Source: Mycolicibacterium lutetiense
GTDB taxonomy: Bacteria; Actinomycetota; Actinomycetes; Mycobacteriales; Mycobacteriaceae
DNA length: 64,000 bases
Assembly (NCBI RefSeq): GCF_017876775.1
Contig: NZ_JAGIOP010000001.1
Coordinates: 496,001-560,000, forward strand
Reading direction: 5' to 3'
This document shows positions 43,950-51,655 of the stretch, in pieces. How positions within the stretch are numbered: the stretch's first letter is position 1; each line of letters opens with the position of its first letter. The notes beneath the pieces are model-generated. The model was not told the DNA's origin. It worked only from the letters and a program-made list of their open reading frames with translations, and searched no databases. The position numbers were made by a program, and so were the translations under genes.

Positions 43950-46283
43950 GTGCTGCACCGAATCGCGCATCTGGCCCTCGCCGCACCGCGGCGGGTGCTC
44001 ATCGTCGCCGCACTGGCGATGGTCGCCGCCGGCATCTTCGGCGTTCCCGTGGCGAAGAGCCTGTCGGCGGGCGGATTCCAGGACCCAACTTCGGAATCTG
44101 CGCAGGCCACCCAGCTGCTCTCGGACAAATTCGCCCGCGGTGACATGCAGCTGATCATCAGCGTCACCGACGAGTCGGCCGGCGGCGTCCAGAGTTCGGC
44201 AGCGCGGGCGACGGGCACCCATATCGCCGCTGAGCTCAAAGCGTCTCCGTACGTGACCCAGGTCAGCTCGGCGTGGACCGTACCGGAACCCGCAGCAGCC
44301 ACGCTGATCAGCAAGGATGGCAAGACCGGGCTGATCCTGGCCGGCCTCACCGGCGGGGAGAACGGCGCGCAGAAACACGCCAAGGAACTCGCCGGTCAAC
44401 TCGTGCACGACCGTGACGGCGTGACCGTGCGTGCCGGCGGCGAGGCGATGATCTACGTCCAGATCAACGGGCAGAGCGAAAAAGACCTGCTGATGATGGA
44501 ATCCATCGCGATTCCGTTGAGCTTCCTCGTTTTGGTGTGGGTCTTCGGCGGATTGCTGGCTGCCGCGCTGCCGCTTGCAGTCGGAGGCTTTGCGATCCTC
44601 GGATCCCTGGCGGTGCTGCGCGGGTTCACCATGGTCACCGACGTTTCGATCTTCGCCCTCAACCTCACCGTCGCGATGGGACTGGCGCTGGCGATCGACT
44701 ACACCCTGCTGATCATCAGCCGTTATCGCGACGAACTGGCCGACGGTGTCGACCCGGATCGGGCTCTCGTGCGCACCATGGCGACGGCCGGGCGCACGGT
44801 GCTGTTCTCGGCGATGACGGTGGCGCTGTCGATGGTGGCGATGGTGCTGTTCCCGATGTACTTCCTCAAGTCGTTCGCCTACGCGGGTATCGCAGTGGTG
44901 GCACTGGCGGCGTTCGCGGCCATCGTCGTGGCGCCGGCCGCCATTGCGCTGCTCGGCGACCGCCTCGACGCCTACGATGTGCGCCGGTTCATCCGCCGGA
45001 TCCTCGGTCGGCCCGAGCCCGTGCACAAGCCCGTCGAACAGACGTTCTGGTACCGGATGACCAAGCGCGTCATGCGCAGATCGGTTCCGGTCGGCATCGG
45101 GATCGTCGCGTTGTTGCTGCTGCTGGGCGCACCCTTCCTCGGTATCAAGTGGGGCTTCCCCGATGACCGGGTGTTGCCGTCCTCGGCGTCGTCCCGCCAG
45201 CTCGGCGACGAACTGCGCAACGATTTCGCGGTCGACTCCTCGACCGCGGTCACCGTGGTGCTGCCCGACGTGACCGCGTTGCCGCCGGCGGAACTCGACC
45301 GCTACGCCCGCGACCTGTCGCAGGCGGCCGATGGGGCCTCGGTGTCCGCGCCGGGGGGCACCTTCATCGACGGCGCCCGGGTGGGTCCGCCGACTTCGGG
45401 AACCGGAATAGCCGACGGCAGCGCATTTCTCACCGTGGGCAGTCACGTGCCGTTGTTCAGCGACGCTTCCGAGGCCCAACTCGACGCGCTGCGCGCGGTA
45501 CCGGCACCGACCGACGTGCAGTTCACCGGCATGGCTCAGGTGAACCGCGACAGCTCGCACGCGATCACCTCCCGGTTGCCGCTGGTGCTCGGCGTCATCG
45601 CGGCGATCACATTCGTGCTGTTGTTCCTGCTCACCGGCAGTGTGGTGCTCCCGCTGAAGGCGTTGGTGCTCAACGTGTTGTCCCTGTCGGCGGCATTCGG
45701 CGCGCTGGTGTGGATCTTCCAGGACGGACACCTGGGTGCGCTCGGCACCACGTCGACGGGCACCTTGGTGGCCAACCTGCCGGTGTTGTTGTTCTGCATC
45801 GCATTCGGATTGTCGATGGACTACGAGGTGTTCCTGGTCTCGCGGATCCGCGAGTACTGGCTGACACCCGGACTGACCCGTACCGACGGCACGGAAATGT
45901 CTGCGCGCGAAAGGAACGACGAGAGCGTCGCGCTCGGTCTGGCCCGCACCGGTCGCGTGGTGACGGCCGCGGCGCTGTTGATGTCGATCTCGTTCGCCGC
46001 GTTGATCGCCGCGCAGGTGGCCTTCATGCGCATGTTCGGTCTCGGCCTGACCATTGCGGTTCTCGTCGATGCCACGTTGGTACGCATGCTGTTGGTGCCG
46101 GCGTTCATGCACCTGATGGGCCAATGGAACTGGTGGGCACCCGCACCGTTGGCCCGGCTGCACAAGCGAATCGGGATCAGCGAGTCGGGTCCGGACGATC
46201 TGGACCCTGGTGCGCCCGGTGACGCTCCCGGGGACGGCGGCAAACGTGAACGGGCCGGGGCCGGTGTGACGGACGTCGGCTAG
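43950..46283 (+). CDS. mmpL13: MMPL family RND transporter, intact MmpL13
   Basis: The 777-aa RND-type lipid exporter has two halves, each with one N-terminal helix, a periplasmic domain and a bundle of five or six helices. It shows GLALAIDYTLLIISRYRDEL in the first half and FGLSMDYEVFLVSRIREYW in the second, the proton-relay Asp-Tyr pairs. From memory, M. tuberculosis carries mmpL13 as two genes (13a and 13b); here it is one frame. The start is GTG 43950 with GGGGGAAGGA. It is coupled to a TetR gene and a methyltransferase, as in the Rv1145-Rv1147 region. Confidence 0.92.
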   Translation: MLHRIAHLALAAPRRVLIVAALAMVAAGIFGVPVAKSLSAGGFQDPTSESAQATQLLSDKFARGDMQLIISVTDESAGGVQSSAARATGTHIAAELKASPYVTQVSSAWTVPEPAAATLISKDGKTGLILAGLTGGENGAQKHAKELAGQLVHDRDGVTVRAGGEAMIYVQINGQSEKDLLMMESIAIPLSFLVLVWVFGGLLAAALPLAVGGFAILGSLAVLRGFTMVTDVSIFALNLTVAMGLALAIDYTLLIISRYRDELADGVDPDRALVRTMATAGRTVLFSAMTVALSMVAMVLFPMYFLKSFAYAGIAVVALAAFAAIVVAPAAIALLGDRLDAYDVRRFIRRILGRPEPVHKPVEQTFWYRMTKRVMRRSVPVGIGIVALLLLLGAPFLGIKWGFPDDRVLPSSASSRQLGDELRNDFAVDSSTAVTVVLPDVTALPPAELDRYARDLSQAADGASVSAPGGTFIDGARVGPPTSGTGIADGSAFLTVGSHVPLFSDASEAQLDALRAVPAPTDVQFTGMAQVNRDSSHAITSRLPLVLGVIAAITFVLLFLLTGSVVLPLKALVLNVLSLSAAFGALVWIFQDGHLGALGTTSTGTLVANLPVLLFCIAFGLSMDYEVFLVSRIREYWLTPGLTRTDGTEMSARERNDESVALGLARTGRVVTAAALLMSISFAALIAAQVAFMRMFGLGLTIAVLVDATLVRMLLVPAFMHLMGQWNWWAPAPLARLHKRIGISESGPDDLDPGAPGDAPGDGGKRERAGAGVTDVG

Positions 46284-46284
46284 C

Positions 46285-47004
46285 GTGGCGATCCAACCAG
46301 GTAAGCGACGTCGCGCCCCGCGTGGTTCCGGTGAGCTGCTGCGTGATGAGATCCTTGATGTCACAACCGAATTGCTGTTGGATACCGGCAATGCCAAGGC
46401 GGTGTCGATCCGCTCGGTGGCCCAGCGCGTCGGAGTGACTCCGCCGTCGATCTACCTGCACTTCGCCGACAAGGACACGCTGCTGGATGCGGTGTGCTCT
46501 CGGTACTTCGAGAAACTCGACCAGGAGATGCAGCGCGCTGCCGCCGAGCACACCTCAACCATCGAGGTGCTGCGCGCGCAGGGACACGCCTATGTGAACT
46601 TCGCCAGGCGCACACCCGAGTTGTATCGATTGGCCACGATGGGTGAGGGCAGACCCGGCAGCGATGTCGACACCGCGTTGAACAGTTCGGCGTTCCAGCA
46701 CATGCGGGCGACCATCGCCGCACTCATCACCGAGGGGATCTACCCGCCCGGGGACGCCACGATGATGGCGCTCGAACTGTGGACCGCGGCGCACGGGGTG
46801 GCCGCCCTGCTGATCTCCAAACCGTATCTGCCATGGGGGGACGTCGAGGAGTTCACCGATCGCGTGCTGCGCGCGGTGTGCACCGGTCAGATCGTCTCTG
46901 GGATCATCGGAACCGATCTCGAACCCATGGAGACCATCGCCCGGTTGAAGGGACTGGCCGATGAACACAGTGCTGATGACATCGAAGAAGGGCACCTGCC
47001 GTGA
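46285..47004 (+). CDS. TetR family regulator
   Basis: The 239-aa regulator has the HTH in residues about 20-65 (LRDEILDVTTELLLDTGN, SIRSVAQRVGVTPPSIYLHFADKDTLL) and a WHG-type C-domain (MMALELWTAAHGVAALLI). Its GTG start is 1 bp after the mmpL13 stop, and its end overlaps the methyltransferase start. It is embedded in the operon rather than divergent, so autoregulation of the whole unit is likely. Confidence 0.88.
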   Translation: MAIQPGKRRRAPRGSGELLRDEILDVTTELLLDTGNAKAVSIRSVAQRVGVTPPSIYLHFADKDTLLDAVCSRYFEKLDQEMQRAAAEHTSTIEVLRAQGHAYVNFARRTPELYRLATMGEGRPGSDVDTALNSSAFQHMRATIAALITEGIYPPGDATMMALELWTAAHGVAALLISKPYLPWGDVEEFTDRVLRAVCTGQIVSGIIGTDLEPMETIARLKGLADEHSADDIEEGHLP

Positions 47005-47636
47005 CTGACAAGACCGTGGACAACCCGTTCTTCGCCCGCGTGTGGAAGACGCTGTCGAGTTCGGAGCCCAAGGCACTGCGTCGGCTGCGTCGCGACAACC
47101 TCGCCGGACTCAGCGGGCGCGTCCTGGAGATCGGCGCGGGCACCGGGACGAACTTCGCCTTCTATCCGTCCACGGTCACCGAGGTGGTCGCCATCGAGCC
47201 GGAACGTCACCTCGCCGAAATAGCCCGCCGCGCGGCGGTTCAAGCCCCGCTGCCGGTGACCGTCACCAGCGACACCGCCGAGAAGTTCAGCAGCACAGAG
47301 CCATTCGACGCAGTGGTCTGTTCGTTGGTGCTGTGCTCGATCGATCAGCCGGACACGGTTCTACGCCAGTTGTTTTCGATTGTCCGGCCGGGCGGGGAGC
47401 TGCGGTACCTGGAGCATGTCGCCGGTACTGGCTGGCGGGCCGGGATGCAGCGCGTGGCCGATGCCACCGTCTGGCCGCGGTTGTTCGGCAACTGCCACAC
47501 TCATCGGCACACCGAGCGGGCCATCGCAGACAGCGGATTTCAGGTTGAGGTTGCCCATCGTGAGCTCACGATGCCGGCCTGGGTGCCGCTGCCGGTGACG
47601 GAGTTCGCGATCGGGCGTGCGGTCCGTCCTGCCTAG
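47001..47636 (+). CDS. SAM-dependent methyltransferase (Rv1147-like)
   Basis: The 211-aa class I methyltransferase has motif [35 protein letters not shown] and RYLEHVAG, and a Methyltransf_11 or phospholipid-methyltransferase-like layout. The GTG start overlaps the TetR TGA. Being downstream of MmpL13, it may modify a lipid precursor or cargo. It is convergent with the sirtuin gene, with a 4-bp overlap of the ends. Confidence 0.87.
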   Translation: MTDKTVDNPFFARVWKTLSSSEPKALRRLRRDNLAGLSGRVLEIGAGTGTNFAFYPSTVTEVVAIEPERHLAEIARRAAVQAPLPVTVTSDTAEKFSSTEPFDAVVCSLVLCSIDQPDTVLRQLFSIVRPGGELRYLEHVAGTGWRAGMQRVADATVWPRLFGNCHTHRHTERAIADSGFQVEVAHRELTMPAWVPLPVTEFAIGRAVRPA

Positions 47637-48361
47637 CCGGCGTCGCGACTACCGAGGAGCGTAGGCAACCGTTGCAGCAGGTTCGGCAGCGAGCCGGCCG
47701 CGGTCTCACGCAGGGAAACCGTCGCGCTGTCGGACAGCGGTGTGCGCTCCGGATTGACCTCGACCACCACGGTGCCCGCCGCCAGGGCGGCCTCGGCCAG
47801 GCCTGCCGCCGGATACACGATCGAGCTGGTGCCCACCACGATCACCACATCAGCGTTGCTGACCGCCAGCACCGACCGTTGCCAGGCGTCATCGGGCAGG
47901 GGCTCGCCGAACCACACCACGCTCGGCCGGATCAGGCCGCCGCACGGGCAGACCGGAGGGGTGATCGTCTCGACCGGCTCCGGCATTGCGGGCAGGTCGC
48001 CCTCGAACCTCGAACCGCATGCATCGCAACGGAACTCGAACAGATTTCCGTGCAGGTGGTAGACGTTGCTGCTGCCGGCACGTTCGTGCAGGTTGTCGAC
48101 GTTCTGGGTGACGACGTGGACTTCGGCGATGTCCTGCCAGGCGGCCACGGCCCGATGCCCGTCATTGGGCCGCACGTGGGACATCATGTAGTGACGCCAC
48201 AGATACCAGGCCCAGACTTTCTCCGGATGCCGCTGCCAGCCTTCGATGCTGGATATCTCGTACGGGTCCACCTGTGCCCACAGGCCCGTCTCGACGTCGC
48301 GGAACGTGGGTACACCGCTCTCTGCCGAGATCCCGGCACCACTGAGGACAGTCACTTGCAC
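47633..48361 (-). CDS. cobB: Sirtuin-type NAD-dependent deacylase (CobB, Rv1151c-like)
   Basis: The 242-aa sirtuin has [26 protein letters not shown] and the catalytic HLHG. Zinc ligands are in FRCDACG and VCPCGG, and [14 protein letters not shown] binds NAD. WYLWRHY contains the Tyr-x-x-Arg pair of sirtuins that remove succinyl as well as acetyl groups. The start GTG at 48361 or 48355 is possible. It is divergent from a YtrA-type GntR gene with almost no gap. Confidence 0.93.
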   Translation of the reverse strand: MQVTVLSGAGISAESGVPTFRDVETGLWAQVDPYEISSIEGWQRHPEKVWAWYLWRHYMMSHVRPNDGHRAVAAWQDIAEVHVVTQNVDNLHERAGSSNVYHLHGNLFEFRCDACGSRFEGDLPAMPEPVETITPPVCPCGGLIRPSVVWFGEPLPDDAWQRSVLAVSNADVVIVVGTSSIVYPAAGLAEAALAAGTVVVEVNPERTPLSDSATVSLRETAAGSLPNLLQRLPTLLGSRDAG

Positions 48362-48385
48362 ATGACCAACGTAGTCGGTTTGGGT

Positions 48386-48391
48386 GATACT
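48386..48391 (+). promoter_or_regulatory. -10 element placing a leaderless start at 48398
   Basis: GATACT (48386-48391) matches TATAAT at four of six positions and ends 6 bp before GTG 48398. Transcription from it would begin at or next to the start codon, typical of mycobacterial leaderless genes. Confidence 0.5.
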
Positions 48392-48397
48392 GAGGAT

Positions 48398-48763
48398 GTG
48401 GTCGAGTTGGGGGATTGGGTCCTGATTGATTCGAGCGGGGAAAAGCCGTTGTTCGATCAACTCAGAATCCAGATTATCGAGGGCATTCGTCAGGGGCGTC
48501 TGGCACCGGGTGCCCGATTGCCTACCGTGCGTGAACTGGCGGGGAAGGTCGGGCTCGCGGTGAATACCGTGGCGAGGGCCTATCGCGAGTTGGAGTCGGC
48601 GGGGGTGTTGGAGACCCGGGGGCGGTACGGCACGTTCGTCGCACGGGCTGATCCGGCCGACACGGCGATGGCCAGCGCCGCGCATACGTTCGCCGAGGTC
48701 GCCCGTGGGCTGGGGATCGGCAAGGCTGACGCTCTGCGCTATCTGGACAACGCATTCGACTGA
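48398..48763 (+). CDS. GntR family regulator, YtrA type
   Basis: The 121-aa protein is almost only a winged [53 protein letters not shown] in parts, then RGRYGTFV and a short helical tail, as in the YtrA subfamily. An upstream ATG at 48362 would directly abut the divergent sirtuin start and leave no promoter. GTG 48398 is therefore preferred and may be leaderless. No ABC transporter, the usual YtrA partner, is adjacent. Confidence 0.83.
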   Translation: MVELGDWVLIDSSGEKPLFDQLRIQIIEGIRQGRLAPGARLPTVRELAGKVGLAVNTVARAYRELESAGVLETRGRYGTFVARADPADTAMASAAHTFAEVARGLGIGKADALRYLDNAFD

Positions 48764-48769
48764 TCGGGC

Positions 48770-49999
48770 TCAGCCCGTCGCTTTGCCGCGCCAACGGAGC
48801 ACGTCAAGCGCGACTGCCACCGCGACGCTGTTTTCGGAAAGCGGGCGGGGCAGGAGTTCGTCGGCGCGGGCCAGTCGGCGCAGCAGCGTATTGCGATGCA
48901 GGTACAGCCGCGCCGCGGCACGCGAGGCGTTGCACTGTTCGATGACGAATACCCTTACCGTTTCCTGTAATTCACGGTCGGCGGTCTCGAGGCCGCCAAG
49001 GTTGCGGTTGACGAACTCGGCGGCGCGATCGGGGTCGGCGGTGGTCAGTGCCACCAGTTCGACATCGGCGAACTGCGCGATCTGATGCGTGGAGTGCAGT
49101 CGGGCCATCATCTGCTGAGTGGTGATCGCATCGAAGTGACTGCGCCGGAACCCATCCAGACCGTCGGCTGCCGGACCGATGGCGATCCGGACACTGGGCA
49201 GGTCTCCGGCGGCGCGGATCAGCGCCTGGAAGCCGTGCTGGACGTCGGCGCCACCCGCCGCCCACACCCAGCGGGTGGCGGTGCTGGCCAGCACGCTCAA
49301 CGGCCGCTGATCACCGCAGTCCTGGCCGAATGCCTCGGCGGCCCGGTCCAACCCGGACAGGTCGCCCGCGGAGTCTTCGCTCCAGATCACCGCCGCGGTG
49401 TGGGTTCCGGTCAGCGCGTGGCCCAGACGCACCTCTGCACGCTGCCTGGGGATCGGGGCGCCCCCGAGCAGTAATGCGACGGTCTCGCGCCGCTCGGCGT
49501 GGGTGCCGCGGGTCAGGTCGTCGCGTTCCAGGTCGATCTGGGCGGCGATCCCGGCCAGCGTGGCGTCGACGAACGCGCTGATGGACTTTGAGCACACGTC
49601 CAACATCTCGTGCAGTTCGGCAGGGTCAGACGTGAGCTCGAAGGCGATCTCCATGAGCCGACGCCAAGCCACGCCCTCCCCGACCCGGTAGGCGTCCACG
49701 GGGAACTCGGTGATGCCTCGACGTACCAGTTCTCGCGCGATGCTCAGCGGCTCCGGTCCGGTGTTCGGTGGCACTGGGGCGCCTGGATCGCGCAGATTCG
49801 CCGTGCCCCAGAAGAACAGGTTGGCGTGGTTGCTGCGGACGATGGCGGCGGCGAGTTCGGGGTCGGCGGCGATTGTCGGATTGGCGGCCAGGACTGCACC
49901 GTCGTATTCGTCGAGCCATTCCGGGCGGGGGTTGAGGACAATCTGTGCGCATTGCCGGATCAGGTCCTGCACCCGCGGTGAGGGTGGCTGCCACACCAT
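48770..49999 (-). CDS. PucR/CdaR family transcriptional regulator
   Basis: The 409-aa regulator has an N-terminal helical sensory region, a central GGDEF-related domain and the C-terminal PucR HTH (LQETVRVFVIEQCNASRAAARLYLHRNTLLRRLARADEL in parts). The start is the ATG at 49999 (MVWQPPSPRVQDL). It is divergent from the Baeyer-Villiger monooxygenase gene and probably controls the BVMO/CYP102 unit. PucR proteins often sense the substrate of the neighbouring catabolic genes. Confidence 0.9.
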   Translation of the reverse strand: MVWQPPSPRVQDLIRQCAQIVLNPRPEWLDEYDGAVLAANPTIAADPELAAAIVRSNHANLFFWGTANLRDPGAPVPPNTGPEPLSIARELVRRGITEFPVDAYRVGEGVAWRRLMEIAFELTSDPAELHEMLDVCSKSISAFVDATLAGIAAQIDLERDDLTRGTHAERRETVALLLGGAPIPRQRAEVRLGHALTGTHTAAVIWSEDSAGDLSGLDRAAEAFGQDCGDQRPLSVLASTATRWVWAAGGADVQHGFQALIRAAGDLPSVRIAIGPAADGLDGFRRSHFDAITTQQMMARLHSTHQIAQFADVELVALTTADPDRAAEFVNRNLGGLETADRELQETVRVFVIEQCNASRAAARLYLHRNTLLRRLARADELLPRPLSENSVAVAVALDVLRWRGKATG

Positions 50000-50014
50000 C
50001 ACCCCAGGATAGTG

Positions 50015-50037
50015 CGATGGTGCAAAGTGCACCATCG
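50015..50037. promoter_or_regulatory. Inverted repeat between PucR and BVMO genes
   Basis: CGATGGTGCA (50015-50024) and TGCACCATCG (50028-50037) are perfect 10-bp arms with a 3-bp centre. They lie 15 bp from the PucR start and 63 bp from the BVMO start. Confidence 0.7.
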
Positions 50038-50099
50038 GATAGGTGAAGTTTGGCACTTCCGACCTTGGGAGATGGTTGTCGGACCGCGACCATTGAGAC

Positions 50100-51608
50100 A
50101 TGAGCCACACCGAACACATCGACGTACTCATCATCGGCGCCGGCATCTCCGGCATCGGTGCCGCCTACTACCTGCAGCGCGAACACCCCGGCCGCAGCTA
50201 CACCATCCTGGAGGCCCGTGGCGACACCGGCGGTACGTGGGACCTGTTCCGTTACCCGGGCATTCGATCGGACTCCGACCTGCACACCTTCGGCTACGAA
50301 TTCAAGCCGTGGCGCGACGAGCATGCCATCGCCACCGCCGACAAGATTCTGGCCTACCTGCGCGAGACGGTGTCGGAGAACGGTATCGACCGCCACATCC
50401 GGTTCCATCACAAGGTGCTCGGCGCGGCCTGGGATTCCGCGACGGCCAATTGGACCGTGGACATCGAGCGGACCGGCAGTGACGGCGCGGACCCCGAACT
50501 CGTGCAGATCTCGGCGAACTGGTTGTTCTGCGGCGGCGGGTACTACCGCTACGACCAGGGCTACACCCCGCACTTCGAAGGGAAGGAGCGGTTCACCGGG
50601 CGCATCGTGCATCCCCAGCACTGGCCCGAGGATCTCGACTACAGCGGCAAGAAGGTCGTCGTGATCGGAAGCGGTGCCACCGCGGTGACGCTGGTGCCGT
50701 CGATGGCGCCGACCGCGGGGCACGTCACCATGCTGCAGCGTTCACCGACATACGTCATGCCGGTGCCGGCCAAGGACAAGTTTGCCAACACCGCCAGGCG
50801 GCTGCTGGGCGACCGCCTCGGGTACGCCGCGGCCCGCCGCAAGAACATCATCAAGCAACGCTCCGTCTACGTGCTGTGCCAGAAGTACCCGACCGCGGCC
50901 CGCTGGCTGATCCAGAAGATCAACGCGAGCAAGTTACCCACGGGATACCCCGTCGAGGAGCACTTCGCGCCCCAGTACAACCCGTGGGACCAGCGGTTGT
51001 GCGCCGTACCCGACGGCGACCTGTTCAAGGCCATCAGCAACGGCAGCGCCTCGGTGGTCACCGACCGCATCGCGACGTTCACCGAGAACGGAATCCTGCT
51101 GGAGTCCGGCCGCGAGCTCGATGCCGACATCATCGTCACCGCAACGGGTCTCAACATCCAGCTGTTCGGCGGGATGTCGCTGACCGTCGACGGTCAACCG
51201 GTGGACCTCACCGACGCCGTCGCCTACAAGGGCATCATGCTCTCGGGCGTGCCGAACTTCGCCTTCGCCTTCGGCTACACCAACTCGTCGTGGACACTCA
51301 AGGTCGGGTTGCTCTGCGAGCACTTCTGCCGGCTGTTGAAGCACATGGACGACAACGGTTTTGACGCCGTGCAACCGGAGTTCGCCGGTGGTCAGACCCG
51401 TCCCCTCCTGGACTTCGCGGCCGGGTACGTGCAGCGTTCGATCGACGAGATTCCCCGCCAGGGTGTCGACGGACCGTGGCAGATGACGATGAACTACACG
51501 CTCGACGCCGAGACGTTGCGTAACGGCCCCGTTGAAGACTCGGCTCTGCGGTTCGGATCGCGGCGTACGGCCGACGATCCCGACCGGGCGCCTCAGCTCG
51601 CTCGCTGA
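50100..51608 (+). CDS. Flavin-containing Baeyer-Villiger monooxygenase
   Basis: The 502-aa FAD/NADPH monooxygenase resembles EthA. Two Rossmann motifs are present, GAGISGIGAAYYL and VVVIGSGATAVTL. Between them is the BVMO fingerprint FTGRIVHPQHWP (FxGxxxHxxxWP, about residues 165-176). It inserts oxygen next to ketones to give esters or lactones. In M. tuberculosis the related EthA activates thioamide prodrugs. The start is ATG 50100. The CYP102 gene follows 47 bp downstream, so a hydroxylation/ester-forming route is likely. Confidence 0.92.
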   Translation: MSHTEHIDVLIIGAGISGIGAAYYLQREHPGRSYTILEARGDTGGTWDLFRYPGIRSDSDLHTFGYEFKPWRDEHAIATADKILAYLRETVSENGIDRHIRFHHKVLGAAWDSATANWTVDIERTGSDGADPELVQISANWLFCGGGYYRYDQGYTPHFEGKERFTGRIVHPQHWPEDLDYSGKKVVVIGSGATAVTLVPSMAPTAGHVTMLQRSPTYVMPVPAKDKFANTARRLLGDRLGYAAARRKNIIKQRSVYVLCQKYPTAARWLIQKINASKLPTGYPVEEHFAPQYNPWDQRLCAVPDGDLFKAISNGSASVVTDRIATFTENGILLESGRELDADIIVTATGLNIQLFGGMSLTVDGQPVDLTDAVAYKGIMLSGVPNFAFAFGYTNSSWTLKVGLLCEHFCRLLKHMDDNGFDAVQPEFAGGQTRPLLDFAAGYVQRSIDEIPRQGVDGPWQMTMNYTLDAETLRNGPVEDSALRFGSRRTADDPDRAPQLAR

Positions 51609-51621
51609 GACTGATTCTCAG
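51605..51621. promoter_or_regulatory. Inverted repeat before CYP102 gene, similar to the CYP144/TetR operator
   Basis: CTGAGA (51605-51610), CTGAT, TCTCAG (51616-51621) is a perfect 6-bp pair that covers the BVMO stop codon. TGAGACTGATTCTCAG matches TGAGATAGATTCTCAG at 5465-5480 at 14 of 16 positions. Confidence 0.55.
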
Positions 51622-51655
51622 GGATAGTTCATCGTGCGTGGCTAAGCTCGCGCCC

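Noticed and set aside
43929..46397. An 822-codon minus-strand frame antisense to mmpL13
   Set aside because: It is a high-GC shadow rich in His, Arg and Gln without any known motif, while the plus strand encodes MmpL13.
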